Origin: Myxosarcina sp. GA_180221_E-2-1-MAG-40_15
Lineage (GTDB): Bacteria; Cyanobacteriota; Cyanobacteriia; Cyanobacteriales; Xenococcaceae
Reading direction: 5' to 3'
Assembly: GCA_020692205.1 (NCBI GenBank)
Contig: JAIMKV010000022.1
Coordinates: 1-63,210, forward strand
Length of the DNA: 63,210 bases
The translations under genes and the position numbers were made by a program. The notes below the pieces were generated by a model. It was not told the DNA's origin. It was given only the letters and a program-made list of their open reading frames with translations, and made no database searches. Shown here piece by piece: positions 39,663 through 49,744 of this stretch. How positions within the stretch are numbered: position 1 is the first letter of the stretch; every line of letters begins with the position of its first letter.

Positions 39663-39858
39663 TTTAACCCAGTGTTTTTAATTATTGGAGCAAGAGCTTG
39701 GCTGAGAGTTACGCCAAACTGATATTTCGGCAAGTATGCTACATAATTAGTTAAGTCAGATTACAAGCCAAGGCCAATCAGGATTATCTGATCCATAGCG
39801 CACACCATAATGAATATATCAGCTTCTTACCAGTACCAAAGTGGAGATGATAATTTGG

Positions 39859-41472
39859 CTAAAAATCAAAAGTAGTACGCAACACGCCTACATACTGTGT
39901 CTTATTGATGCTGTTATTTTCGGGATTGAAAATTACCCAAACCCCAGGGGTTACCGAGATGTTATCGTTAACCAGCCAGCGATAAAACGCTTCGGCGTGG
40001 TAAGCACGATCATTCTCTTCACGGACATCGCTAGAGGCAACATGAGGTGGCACACCAAAGAGAATTCCTGGTAGGTTGCCCTCACCTCCAACATCGGGCA
40101 AAGAAAGACCAACAGCCCCATACCAAGTATTGGCATTATCGCCCTCATTGACCAAAAGAGAATCAGTTTCACCTAAACCATTAGCAATAGCACTTAAACC
40201 AGAATTCTCAGCATTTGCCCAGATATATCCACCCCAAGCGTGAATTTGGAAATTATCCGCAAAGCGGTAGAATCCTTGCGTGCCTATAATGTTGTTAGAA
40301 GTAGCAATATTGTCTCCAAAGGGAGAACTGGCTAAGTTACTACCCGTTCCACCCGTCAGATTAACTTCGCCACCAGGAGCATAGCCATGAGAATAAGCAA
40401 CACCAATAGCTCCTTGCTCTCCTATATACGACAAATGTGCCAGGGCATTGTAACCGCCATTAAATAGACCGTTTTCTTGTAAGGGAGAACTAGGGTTATC
40501 GGCTAAATAACCTATAGTTAGGGTTAGGTTTTCAACGAATTCCCAGTTAGCAGCCCCACCACCGCCACCCCGACGAAATAGGGGATTATACGACCCAAAT
40601 AGTGAGGGAACTCCATTACCATCATCGGCAATCAGTGCAGGAGTGATCGTGTCTGTAATATCGGTGTAGCCAATACCGACTGGACCTACTACGAAAGACA
40701 GAGAATCAGTGACAGGAAAAAAATAACGAACATGGGGAATGGTGAGGTTATTATCCGTATTGCTGTCGAAATTCAAGCGTGTCATTCCCGTACCTGTAAC
40801 TGTGGCAATTTTACTATTGCCTTCAGAATCAAAAAAGTTGCCAAATTCCAGGCGGACTCGCAGTAAATCTCTGCCGGTAAAGCTACTTTCAAGGTTGAGA
40901 CGACCACGATTGGCGAGAAAGACCTCGGATTGGTCTTCATCGCTACCGACGCTATTGCCAAAGCTATCAGTGACGGCGGTAATAATCTGAGCATTTAGTC
41001 TGGTAGTAGTGGTAAACTGCTGTGATTCTAGTGTTGCTGTACGTGTTTCTAGGTTATCTACTTGCCCGCGCAAGGTTGCTAATTCTGCCCCAAAGTCAGC
41101 CTGCAATCTTTGTAGCACCGTTAAGTCTTCTCCCGCGATTAAATTGTTGGTGTCTGTAGCAATTAACTCATTAATTTGGTTGAGACAGGCATTCAAACTG
41201 GCAGCAAACTCATAACGAGTCAAAGTACTGTTGCCACGATAAGTAGAGTCGGGATAGCCTGAGATGCAGCCATAACGCTCGGCTAATGATTGTAATGCCT
41301 GATATGCCCAATCAGTAGGGCGTACATCAGATAACTCGGAAACTGAATTAACTTGTTGACTTGGCAAGGTGCGATCGCTATTGCTCAGAATAGAGCGATC
41401 GTTTAAAGGTGTTGCCAAGGCGGCGGTCGGCACCAATAATAAAATAGGGATGGATAAAAAACTTTTTAGCAT
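39859..41472 (-). CDS. SLH-domain outer-membrane porin (cyanobacterial Som/iron-uptake porin type)
   Basis: 537 residues. Signal peptide (1-21, AALATP), one SLH domain (about 46-100: DVRPTDWAYQALQSLAERYG, GYPDSTYRGNSTLTRYEFA) that tethers to the cell wall, a coiled coil (LATLRGQVDNLETRTATLE), then a beta-barrel of OprB type ending in aromatic FDF. It lets small solutes, including sugars or inorganic ions, cross the outer membrane. ATG at 41472. It lies just before sugar transport genes on the same strand, but these proteins occur in many copies per genome, so the link is only suggestive. Confidence 0.93.
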   Translation of the reverse strand: MLKSFLSIPILLLVPTAALATPLNDRSILSNSDRTLPSQQVNSVSELSDVRPTDWAYQALQSLAERYGCISGYPDSTYRGNSTLTRYEFAASLNACLNQINELIATDTNNLIAGEDLTVLQRLQADFGAELATLRGQVDNLETRTATLESQQFTTTTRLNAQIITAVTDSFGNSVGSDEDQSEVFLANRGRLNLESSFTGRDLLRVRLEFGNFFDSEGNSKIATVTGTGMTRLNFDSNTDNNLTIPHVRYFFPVTDSLSFVVGPVGIGYTDITDTITPALIADDGNGVPSLFGSYNPLFRRGGGGGAANWEFVENLTLTIGYLADNPSSPLQENGLFNGGYNALAHLSYIGEQGAIGVAYSHGYAPGGEVNLTGGTGSNLASSPFGDNIATSNNIIGTQGFYRFADNFQIHAWGGYIWANAENSGLSAIANGLGETDSLLVNEGDNANTWYGAVGLSLPDVGGEGNLPGILFGVPPHVASSDVREENDRAYHAEAFYRWLVNDNISVTPGVWVIFNPENNSINKTQYVGVLRTTFDF

Positions 41473-41651
41473 CGGTTTAAACTTAAATGTGTAGTGCGAA
41501 ATGAGCCAATATCATGCTGTTGAGACAGCAAAAAGTTATACCAATAGACCAAAAGAGCGCTCGAGATAAAACCTGGCGAATTTTAGCTAATAGCGGTTTT
41601 AAAACCTGAAATGGTATTAGTGATTTTTTGGGTTTGGGCTTTAAATGCTAA

Positions 41652-43052
41652 TTACATCTGTTCTAGCTCCATTCCTTTAGTTTCCTTGATAAAAAAGAGA
41701 ACGAAGAATAAGGAAATAGCTGCGGCAATTGTGTAAAGACCGTAAGCAGCACCCAAGCCAAAATATTCCAATATGGGCGGAAAAGTCGTAGAAATAGCGA
41801 AATTGGCTATCCACTGAGCAGACGCAGCAAGCGAAAGAGCAGCCCCGCGGATTTTATTATTAAACATTTCTCCTAACAAGACCCAGACCACTGGCCCCCA
41901 GGAAAATCCAAAGCAAAATACATAGAGGTTAGCTGCCACGAGAGCAACAATACCTGAGGTTCCAGCTAAAGTGGGATTTCCCGCAGCATCCACAGGAGCG
42001 TTGCCGAAAACATACGCCATCGTGCCTAGGGTGAAGGTCATGCCGATTGAACCAAGAATAAGCAAAGGTTTACGACCAAATTTATCGACAAAGGCGATCG
42101 CAATTAGGGTAGTCACAATATTTACTGCGGCTGTAATTACTGTAATAGTTAGCGAATTTGCTTCGGAAAACCCGACTGCTCGCCATAAAATACTGCTGTA
42201 GTAGAAAATGACATTAATCCCCACAAATTGCTGAAGTAGAGATAAGCCAATACCAACCCAAACAATGGGAAGGAGTCCGCCACTTCTGGCTAACAAGTCG
42301 GAAAGCTTAGGTGGACGCTCTCGTAAAACTGTCTGCCGAATTTCCTTGACTTTTTCTTTGACGTTACCTCCCAAAATTTTGCCTAGAACTTTGCTTGCTT
42401 CTTGTTCTTTTCCTTGGGCAACCAAATATCTTGGTGATTCGGGAATCATTAAAGCAGACATTCCATAAAGAACGGCTGGCGGAATTTCTGTCCAAAACAT
42501 CCACCGCCAGGCAGCTATACCAAACAAAAACGGCGATTCAGCTGAACCTGCTGATACAGCAATAAAATAGTCGCTTAAGAGGGCAATAAAAATCCCAATG
42601 ACGATCGCTAATTGTTGGAGCGATCCTAACCTGCCACGTAAGTGGGCAGGAGAACATTCAGCGATATAAGCTGGTGCAATTACGCTAGCAGCACCGACGG
42701 CAATTCCACCCAAGAGTCGCCAAAAAGTAAAATCCCAAATGCTGAGCGCTAGCCCAGAGCCAATCGCACTAATGGTAAATAATATCGAAGAGGCAATCAT
42801 TGCCTTGATGCGACCATAACGATCAGCAATTTTCCCAGCAGAGAGAGCCCCTAGAGCCGACCCCAACAATGCTAGAGATACAGCAAGCCCGACAAGCACA
42901 CTGTTGGCGTTAAAACCTGAAGCCAAAGCTGCAACTGCACCATTAATTACTGCGGTGTCAAAACCGAACAAAAAACCACCAAGGGCAGCAGCAGCAGCAA
43001 TTAAAATTACATATAAAGTATTGGATTTACGGCGAGAAGTAATGTTTGACAT
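41652..43052 (-). CDS. Sugar porter family MFS transporter
   Basis: 466 residues with 12 transmembrane helices. Sugar-porter signatures: GFLFGFDTAVINGA in helix 1, the D-R-x-G-R/K loops (IADRYGRIKAM, FVDKFGRKPLL), PESPRYLV after helix 6, QQFVGINVIFYYSSILW in helix 7 and a final KETKGMELE. Close in type to GlcP/XylE proton-sugar symporters. ATG at 43052. Downstream of the ribose-type ABC genes, 100 bases from the permease stop, so possibly in one transcript. Confidence 0.95.
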   Translation of the reverse strand: MSNITSRRKSNTLYVILIAAAAALGGFLFGFDTAVINGAVAALASGFNANSVLVGLAVSLALLGSALGALSAGKIADRYGRIKAMIASSILFTISAIGSGLALSIWDFTFWRLLGGIAVGAASVIAPAYIAECSPAHLRGRLGSLQQLAIVIGIFIALLSDYFIAVSAGSAESPFLFGIAAWRWMFWTEIPPAVLYGMSALMIPESPRYLVAQGKEQEASKVLGKILGGNVKEKVKEIRQTVLRERPPKLSDLLARSGGLLPIVWVGIGLSLLQQFVGINVIFYYSSILWRAVGFSEANSLTITVITAAVNIVTTLIAIAFVDKFGRKPLLILGSIGMTFTLGTMAYVFGNAPVDAAGNPTLAGTSGIVALVAANLYVFCFGFSWGPVVWVLLGEMFNNKIRGAALSLAASAQWIANFAISTTFPPILEYFGLGAAYGLYTIAAAISLFFVLFFIKETKGMELEQM

Positions 43053-43152
43053 AAGTTTTATTTCATAAAAGAATTTATTAAAAAAAGCTAATGGCTAATA
43101 GCTACGAACAGTAAGACTTTCAAATTCAGACTCTCAATCAGCAACGATAAAT

Positions 43153-44151
43153 TTATCTTCGAGAACGTTTACGGAGTCGGTCGATGATTACCGCCACAAT
43201 AATTACCAATCCTTTGACGACTAATTGCCAGAAGAAAGACATATTCAGTAGGGTCAAACCATTGTTGAGTACAGCAATGATTAACGCACCGAAAAGAGTA
43301 CCGACGATAGTACCAATCCCGCCTGTAAAGCTAGTCCCACCAAGAATTACTGCGGCGATCGCATCTAATTCATAGCCTTGACCTAACATCCCTGTGGCAC
43401 TGTAAAGACGGCTAGCACTCATGACTCCTGCCAAACCTGAGAGTAATCCACTTACGCCGTAGACAAATAGCAGCACGCGATTAACTTTAATCCCCGTCAG
43501 TCTTGCTGCTCGCTCGTTACCACCAACAGCGTATATCTGTACGCCTAAAACAGTCTGTCGCAGAACAAACCAACTTACCACTACGGTTAATAGGGCAATG
43601 ATTACTAACCAGGGAAGAGGACCGACATAGCTGTTGCCAATCCAAGCAAAATTAATATCGCGGTTAATCACCGTCGTGCCGTTGGCAACCAAAAAGGCAG
43701 CACCTCGCAAAGCTGTCAGCGTACCCAAGGTAACAATAAACGGTGGCACATTCAAAAAGGTAATCAGTGCGCCGTTGACTAAACCCAACAGTAATCCTGT
43801 TAGCAAAGCAACGGGGACTGCCAACCAACCAATAGCTGGCAGCAGAGATACCAACACCCCAACTACGGCAGAAACAGCCAAAATAGAACCCACTGAAAGA
43901 TCAATACCGCCAGTGAGAATAACAAAAGTCATCCCCGTAGCCAAAACGATGTTGATCGATGCCTGACGCAATATATTAACGGCGTTACCTGCACTCAAAA
44001 AGTTGGGACTGAGAAGGGCAAATAAAATGCAGATTGCCACCAAAATCGGCAGAATGCCGGCAATCTGAAGGAAATTGTTGATCGAACGACGTTGGCGTGA
44101 TTGGGGACGCTTCCCTGCTCTATTTTCCGCTGGTTTTAAGCTTTGTCTCAT
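43153..44151 (-). CDS. Ribose-type sugar ABC transporter permease (RbsC family)
   Basis: 332 residues, eight to ten transmembrane helices. Family signatures: [60 protein letters not shown] and [20 protein letters not shown]. Inner-membrane channel of a monosaccharide importer. Its ATG overlaps the stop of the ATPase gene by four bases (ATGA, 44148-44151), showing translational coupling. Confidence 0.96.
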   Translation of the reverse strand: MRQSLKPAENRAGKRPQSRQRRSINNFLQIAGILPILVAICILFALLSPNFLSAGNAVNILRQASINIVLATGMTFVILTGGIDLSVGSILAVSAVVGVLVSLLPAIGWLAVPVALLTGLLLGLVNGALITFLNVPPFIVTLGTLTALRGAAFLVANGTTVINRDINFAWIGNSYVGPLPWLVIIALLTVVVSWFVLRQTVLGVQIYAVGGNERAARLTGIKVNRVLLFVYGVSGLLSGLAGVMSASRLYSATGMLGQGYELDAIAAVILGGTSFTGGIGTIVGTLFGALIIAVLNNGLTLLNMSFFWQLVVKGLVIIVAVIIDRLRKRSRR

Positions 44152-45701
44152 GATGCTAGTACCTCCGTTGCTCCAGTTGCATATTGCATAATATTTTCTT
44201 GGGTAATCTCTTTACCCGCACTGTCGTCTAATTCGCCGACTAGCTGACCTTCTCGCATCACTAAAACGCGATCGCTCATCCCAATAACTTCTGGTAATTC
44301 GCTAGAAACCATCAAAATCGCAACGCCTTGGGCTGCCAAATCGCTCATAATGCGGTAAATTTCACTCTTGGCACCAATATCTACCCCCCGTGTCGGCTCA
44401 TCTAGCATCAAAACTATTGGTTTGATCGCTAACCATCTGGCTAACAGTAGTTTTTGCTGATTTCCTCCAGAGAGATCCACCGCTCTAATTTCTAAGTTAG
44501 CGAGTCGGATATTAAAGTCTTCTACCGCTTGCTTGGCAATATTATTTACCGAACCCCAGTTAATAAAACCAGCCTTCGCATCTTGCTTGAGTCGATTGAG
44601 GCCAATATTCTTGCGGGAACTCATTTCCAAAAATAAACCCTGGTCTTTACGGTCTTCGGGGACATAACCAATACCCGCAGCAATAGCATCACCAGGGGAA
44701 TTTATTTTGAGCTTTTTGCCATTGAGCCAAACTTCACCACTTACTTTGGGGTCAGCACCAAAGATCAACCGCGATACTTCCGTGCGTCCTGCACCTACTA
44801 GCCCGGCTAAACCCAGAATCTCTCCTGCATGCAGTTGAAAACTAGCTGGTTGAACCTTTCTTCCATCACTAATATTTTTGACTTCTAGCACTACTGGACT
44901 AGGATTAGTTCGTCGTTGATGTTCGTAAAAGTCCTGCATCGACCGACCGACCATCATCTGTACCAAGCGTTGGGGCGAAATTTCTTCTCTGGTGATACTG
45001 CCAACATATTGACCGTCGCGTAACACGCTGATTCGGTCAGCTAAGGCATAGATTTCTTCCATCCGATGGCTGATATAGATAATGGCAATGCCGTCAGCGC
45101 ATAGCTTGCGAATTACCTCAAACAAATGCTCGGTTTCTCGGTCGGATAGAGCTGCTGTAGGCTCATCCATCACCAAGATACGGCTATTGTCTTTTAAGGC
45201 ACGGGCAATTTCTACCTGCTGCTGTTCGGCGATCGCCAGACTACCAACAATGGTATTAGCGCCAAAAGTAGCTCCCAAACTGTCTAGCACTTTTTGGGCT
45301 TCTGCCTGCATAGCTTGACGGTCTAAGAATTGACCCCTTCTCAACTCGCTACCCATAAACATATTTTCGGTAACGGTTAAATTAGGTGCGACATTCAGTT
45401 CTTGATAGATTAAATTAATACCCGTTTGACGTGCCGAAGCTGGATCGGTAATTTTTACGGGTTTACCATTGATGCGAATCTCTCCTTCATCAGCAATATA
45501 AGCTCCAGCTAGGATCTTCATCAAGGTGCTTTTACCTGCTCCATTCTCACCCATTAGAGCATGAACTTCTCCTGGGTAAATTGTTAGAGCAACATTTTCT
45601 AATGCCGAAACACCATGAAATCGTTTGGTAATACCCCGCATTTCCAGTACGGGAATAACAGTCGATTTTTTATCAAAATCTGTTTCAATATTTGTTGTCA
45701 T
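44148..45701 (-). CDS. Ribose-type sugar ABC transporter ATPase (RbsA family, two ATPase domains)
   Basis: 517 residues; ATG at 45701, with a TTG one codon earlier. Two ABC domains in tandem. The first has Walker [12 protein letters not shown], signature-like [15 protein letters not shown] and Walker [12 protein letters not shown]. The second lacks a good Walker A ([16 protein letters not shown]) but has signature [15 protein letters not shown] and Walker [13 protein letters not shown]; this is normal for RbsA/MglA. Powers uptake through the adjacent permease. Confidence 0.96.
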   Translation of the reverse strand: MTTNIETDFDKKSTVIPVLEMRGITKRFHGVSALENVALTIYPGEVHALMGENGAGKSTLMKILAGAYIADEGEIRINGKPVKITDPASARQTGINLIYQELNVAPNLTVTENMFMGSELRRGQFLDRQAMQAEAQKVLDSLGATFGANTIVGSLAIAEQQQVEIARALKDNSRILVMDEPTAALSDRETEHLFEVIRKLCADGIAIIYISHRMEEIYALADRISVLRDGQYVGSITREEISPQRLVQMMVGRSMQDFYEHQRRTNPSPVVLEVKNISDGRKVQPASFQLHAGEILGLAGLVGAGRTEVSRLIFGADPKVSGEVWLNGKKLKINSPGDAIAAGIGYVPEDRKDQGLFLEMSSRKNIGLNRLKQDAKAGFINWGSVNNIAKQAVEDFNIRLANLEIRAVDLSGGNQQKLLLARWLAIKPIVLMLDEPTRGVDIGAKSEIYRIMSDLAAQGVAILMVSSELPEVIGMSDRVLVMREGQLVGELDDSAGKEITQENIMQYATGATEVLAS

Positions 45702-45890
45702 CAATAAATCCTCGAAAAATAATTTTTAATACTGTTTAATTTATAGGCGGAGGCAGGAAATAGGGAATAGAAATCCAGTTTTTGTAATTAGTTTTGTCTA
45801 GGCGCTTAAAAGCATTTGCGAATATATGTCAGAAATAAGTTGAAAACTGCCTGCTTGTAAGAGTTACCTTATCTTTTGACTTGTGACTTA

Positions 45891-46889
45891 TTACCAACCT
45901 TGGGCTGTATCAACGTTGTCTTTGGTAATCAGCTGGACTGGAATCAAAATATCTTTTGACTCAAGTTTTTGACCTTGCCTAACCTTATTTCCCACCTGAA
46001 CCGCTGTTTGAGCCATTCCTCTAGGATCTTGGGTCGCTGTGGCAGCATAGATACTGTCTTCAGAGGCGATCGCCTCAATCGCTTCTGGCGCACCATCAAC
46101 TCCAACGATAAAAAAGTCATCGCGTTTTGCTTGATTAGCAGCCAAATCTGCTCCGACACCACTCGGATCGTTGATCGCGAAAACCGCATCGATATTGGGG
46201 AAAGTAGTCAGCAGGTCGCTCATTACTCTCAGTCCGCCATCTCGGCTTCCTTCTGCGTTTTGGTCTTTAGAGAGAATTTTGATCTTCGGATATTTAGATA
46301 ACACATCTAAACAGCCATCCACTCGCTCAATTACCGAAGTTACTGGAGGCCCATTAACAATTACTACATTGCCCTTACCTTGCAAGCGATCGGCGATGTA
46401 TTGACAGCTTACTTCTCCAGCCTGCAAATTATTTGTCGTTACCGTAGCATCTACATCTGCTTCTACGCCTGTATCTACCGCAACCACGACACTACCTGCT
46501 GCTCTGGCTTGATCGACGGCTGGTCTAATTCCTTTACTGTCGGCGGCGTTGAGAACAATTATGTCAGTATCGGCAGCCACGAAATTTTCCAGTTGGTTAA
46601 ATTGCTGATTCAAGTCATAGCCGCTGGAAACCACCGTCACTCTAGTATCCTCACCCCCAATCTCTTTGGCTGCTTGTTCGGCTCCTTGGGCCATAACCAC
46701 GAAGAAGGGGTTACTCAGATCGCCAACGCTAACACCTACCGAGTCTAATTTTGCATCTTGCTTGCCCTGCTGATTCTGCATACTTACATTAGTAGCATTT
46801 TCCTTGTCAGGGGCATTCGTACAGCCGAAAAGAGTACCACTAGCTAAACTTAGTATGCCAGCAGCGATCGCTATTTTGTTAGCATTCAT
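45891..46889 (-). CDS. Sugar ABC transporter substrate-binding lipoprotein (RbsB-like)
   Basis: 332 residues. Lipoprotein signal peptide with lipobox LFGC (Cys23). Periplasmic binding protein fold of the pentose/hexose group: LDSVGVSVGDLSNPFFVVMAQGAEQAA, IIVLNAADSKGIRPAVDQARAAG, VVAVDTGV, AVFAINDPSGVGA and FFIVGVDGAPEAIEAI. It delivers sugar to the downstream ATPase and permease; the substrate (ribose, fructose or other) cannot be told. 186 bases to the ATPase gene. ATG at 46889. Confidence 0.95.
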   Translation of the reverse strand: MNANKIAIAAGILSLASGTLFGCTNAPDKENATNVSMQNQQGKQDAKLDSVGVSVGDLSNPFFVVMAQGAEQAAKEIGGEDTRVTVVSSGYDLNQQFNQLENFVAADTDIIVLNAADSKGIRPAVDQARAAGSVVVAVDTGVEADVDATVTTNNLQAGEVSCQYIADRLQGKGNVVIVNGPPVTSVIERVDGCLDVLSKYPKIKILSKDQNAEGSRDGGLRVMSDLLTTFPNIDAVFAINDPSGVGADLAANQAKRDDFFIVGVDGAPEAIEAIASEDSIYAATATQDPRGMAQTAVQVGNKVRQGQKLESKDILIPVQLITKDNVDTAQGW

Positions 46890-47235
46890 TTTTCTCCAAT
46901 AACCTCAAAAATATTGATTCAAGTTCAGCAGTATTTAAATCTGCCAATGCTGCAAAATTTTCAACCAATAAGTGTAAAAACTTAGACCTATTGTTAGTGC
47001 ATTACGGTGTATCAAAAAATACCGTTTAAGGACTATAATTTTGATTCTGGCAGACATTTTATGAGAACGTATATTAAGTTTCTTTTCTAGGTTTCTGGAG
47101 AAAGCGAGTAAGGCTGGGAAGCTGCTGATAGTGCCAAGATACCTTTGATTGATCTGCCCATTTTTTGGCAATCAAAAGTTTAAGAAATGTAAAGAACGGC
47201 GTGCGACAAACTCAGTAAAAGCACCAGACTCAGGT
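46890..47235. other. Upstream region of the sugar ABC operon
   Basis: 346 bases. A 78-codon open frame on the minus strand (46935-47171) has no protein-like composition and is taken as chance. An imperfect inverted repeat ACGGT...ACCGT (47004-47025) lies about 115 bases upstream of the start codon and could be an operator (inference). Confidence 0.35.
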
Positions 47236-47910
47236 TCAGCAACTGGATTGAGTTTGTCTTTTAAAGGCATCAATTAGGGGTTTTCCTGCTTCGAGTAAGG
47301 ATTCTACAGTTTGAGAATCTGCTGTGTCTGGAGTACCAGAATTGTAAGGTGGTTGAGGATTATATTCCATCATTAATTGAGCCATTTGAGCGGTATCTGC
47401 ACCACACAGTAAACCCAACAAAGTTAAACCAAAATCAATTCCCGAAGTAACCCCTGCGCCTGTAATTCTATTTTTATCGATCACCACTCGTTGCGGAACA
47501 ACTTCTACTCCCATCATCGCCAACTGTTCGCGAAATGCCCAATGACAAGTAGCTTGATAGCCTGCTAACAAACCCGCAGCAGCCAAAATCAGCGAACCCG
47601 TGCAGACGCTAGTGATATATTGAGCTTCTTTCGTCTGACGTTGTAAAAATTCTAAAGTTACTTGGTCTTGCATCACCTCAACTTGTCCCATACCTCCGCC
47701 AGGGACACAAATTACATCGAATTGAGGGCAATTGTTAAAATCTACTGTGGGAGTCAAAGTCAAACCTTCGTTACTCACGACAGGTTTTAATGTCTTGCCA
47801 ATTAGATACGTCTCGATGTTTGGGGGAAAACTGAGAACTTGGTAAGCTGCGGTTACATCAAGCTGAATTACTTCAGGATAAATTAGAAATCCAATATGTA
47901 GCTGATTCAT
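47236..47910 (-). CDS. DJ-1/PfpI family protein (isonitrile hydratase-like)
   Basis: 224 residues. Glutamine amidotransferase-like fold with the nucleophile Cys in the elbow SVCTGSLILAAAGLLAG (about residue 102) and an upstream VICVPGGGMGQV. The pattern GLTLTPTVDF...GAGVTSGIDFGLTLL matches the isonitrile hydratase / AraC-associated branch. It lacks an HTH domain. Could hydrate isonitriles or act as a deglycase; not resolvable. ATG at 47910, divergent from the LuxR regulator (154 bases). Confidence 0.9.
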   Translation of the reverse strand: MNQLHIGFLIYPEVIQLDVTAAYQVLSFPPNIETYLIGKTLKPVVSNEGLTLTPTVDFNNCPQFDVICVPGGGMGQVEVMQDQVTLEFLQRQTKEAQYITSVCTGSLILAAAGLLAGYQATCHWAFREQLAMMGVEVVPQRVVIDKNRITGAGVTSGIDFGLTLLGLLCGADTAQMAQLMMEYNPQPPYNSGTPDTADSQTVESLLEAGKPLIDAFKRQTQSSC

Positions 47911-48064
47911 GATTAAGTACTGCTAAACAATTAATTTATAAGATAGTAACTGCAAGCTTTAGTACTGAGATAGTCCCCAAGTGGGTAGTCTTGATCAAGA
48001 GGATAATGATGAGGATTGAGGCAAAGTTGTTGCTAGCCTCTGATTATTAGTTTGTGGATATTTG

Positions 48065-48784
48065 ATGGTTGAATCTTTACAGAGTCTATTTAGAAATTTA
48101 GCTGCTGCATCAACAGAAGCAGAATTAAGCAGCTGCTTGATGGACAATATCAGTGAGCATTTTGGCGTGCAGCGCTGGGGACTGTATTTATTAGATGAGC
48201 AAAACAATCTTGCTAGCTTTGATGTGGTGGGAGTGAGTAGTGACTTTGTCGAAAGGTATGATGCGATCGGTAAGTCTGTCGATCCTGTTTTAAAATATGT
48301 TTTAGATTATCATGCCCCAGCCCACGAGGAGTTGGTTTTACCTGCAGGGCAATGGAAACAAAGCAAACTGTATCAACGCTGCTGTGCAGAATATGCTCAT
48401 GAACACATTATGACAGGGCCAATTGTGGGTAGTGGGAATTTAATTGGTACAGTTCACTTTGCTCGTGTTGGAGACAGTCAGGCTTTTAATTACTTTGACT
48501 TAGCTAGTTTAGGCGCAGTATGTCTTCATCTGTCGGCTTGTCTTGCCAAATTGCGATCATCGCCAAAAGCGAGGGAGTTATTATTAAGTAAGGTCAAGCT
48601 AACGCCAAGAGAGATTCAAATTGCCAATTTAGTGGCTCAAGGTTTAACTAATAATTCTATTGCTCAAGAGTTATGGATTACTAAAAATACGGTTAAACAA
48701 GCTCTCAAAAGAATGTTTATTAAGTTAGAAGTTAATTCTCGAACAGAAATGGTATTCAAAATCAAAGAGCTTTTAAATAACTAG
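48065..48784 (+). CDS. GAF-like/LuxR family transcriptional regulator
   Basis: 239 residues from ATG at 48065 (TTG just before). The N-terminal GAF-like sensor domain (about 5-155) has Cys pair YQRCCAEYAHEH, which could sense redox state (inference). The C-terminal LuxR HTH (about 175-235) shows LTPREIQIANLVAQGLTNNSIAQ and the recognition helix TKNTVKQALKRMFIKL. No receiver domain. Divergent from the DJ-1 gene, which it may control. Its stop overlaps that of the DUF1816 gene by four bases (CTAG). Confidence 0.92.
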   Translation: MVESLQSLFRNLAAASTEAELSSCLMDNISEHFGVQRWGLYLLDEQNNLASFDVVGVSSDFVERYDAIGKSVDPVLKYVLDYHAPAHEELVLPAGQWKQSKLYQRCCAEYAHEHIMTGPIVGSGNLIGTVHFARVGDSQAFNYFDLASLGAVCLHLSACLAKLRSSPKARELLLSKVKLTPREIQIANLVAQGLTNNSIAQELWITKNTVKQALKRMFIKLEVNSRTEMVFKIKELLNN

Positions 48785-49041
48785 AAAATATCATCTTCAG
48801 AGATAGTCAGTTTTTCAGGCTGCGATCGCTGTTCTAATTCAATGTGTATGCCTTGAGCATCTTCTTCCATCAAATCTTCGATATAGCCAGCCTGTAATGA
48901 CTTAGCTTCTGAAAAGCTATTAAACGGTCCAAAATAGTAGATACACTGTGGAACTTTCGTACTTATTTTCAGCCAATAAGGTAACTTTTTGTTGGTTTTT
49001 TTTAACCCGATTAGATTTAATAATTTTGTGGTCAACGACAT
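48781..49041 (-). CDS. DUF1816 domain protein
   Basis: 86 residues. The family core WLKISTKVPQCIYYFGPFNSFSEAKSL...GYIEDLMEEDAQGIHIELEQ is clear. DUF1816 proteins are small, cyanobacteria-specific and sometimes fused to phycobilisome CpcD-like domains; no function is established. A short basic N-terminus (KLLNLIGLKKTNKK) precedes the domain. ATG at 49041. Confidence 0.85.
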   Translation of the reverse strand: MSLTTKLLNLIGLKKTNKKLPYWLKISTKVPQCIYYFGPFNSFSEAKSLQAGYIEDLMEEDAQGIHIELEQRSQPEKLTISEDDIF

Positions 49042-49744
49042 AGTAGACTTTACTTTTTAAATAGATATTAATATTTAGAAATAGAATGTGATTGCAGTTA
49101 AACTATTTTTTAACTATCAGTATGGCAATTAAGGAAGGAAAAAATCTGCTAGTGGACAAAAAGTAATTAAATATACATTTTTAGGGAACGCTTTAAACAG
49201 CAACTATCGGCGATCGCGAATAATTGTTATTACTATAAGCTAATTTAGTTAAGATATAGAAGATGGTTGACGTTTGTTTGTAGCATAAAATTACTAGCGT
49301 ATTTTAATCTACCTCAGTTAGAGAATTTTCAATTCTACTATAAGTTATAAGTTAATCTTTTGATATTATTGCATCACTCTTGATTTTCTGATTGATCCAA
49401 GCTCTGTATTTTCCAGCACCTTCTATGATTAGAGAAATGATTTTAGCAATAGATTGTTTTTTTGATTCCCAAGAGTGAGCGGTACACCGCGGAAGGCGTT
49501 GAAAAAAGGACAGATTGCTAGATGTAATCGATTAGATTTTGATTGGTATGGCGATCGCATAATAGTTCTACTGACATTGTGCAGTTAAACTAACAAAGTA
49601 GATAATCTTGGCGCAGCAGAAAAATGCCAAAACCATTAGCTGCTGTGGGTAAAATTAATGACCAATAGCTGAGAAGACTGAATTGGATTAATTAAAAATA
49701 TTACAGGAATGAAGTTAAGAGTATCTTGACTAAATTTTGGACGC
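49042..49744. other. Long intergenic region, no gene seen
   Basis: 703 AT-rich bases, the longest gap in the window. Only a 14-codon frame at about 49122 and short repeats were seen. No tRNA, strong hairpin or recognisable gene remnant found. Confidence 0.4.

Noticed and set aside
46380-46748. 122-codon plus-strand frame inside the sugar-binding protein gene
   Set aside because: Antisense shadow of a well-supported gene; translation is unlike any protein and rich in Cys and Tyr runs.
46935-47171. 78-codon minus-strand frame upstream of the sugar-binding protein gene
   Set aside because: No ribosome binding site or recognisable motif; sits where the operon promoter is expected.
39591-49041. 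Genomic island bounded by tRNA-Gln
   Set aside because: No integrase, no direct repeat of the tRNA 3' end and no shift in base composition that I could see; kept only as a question in the findings.
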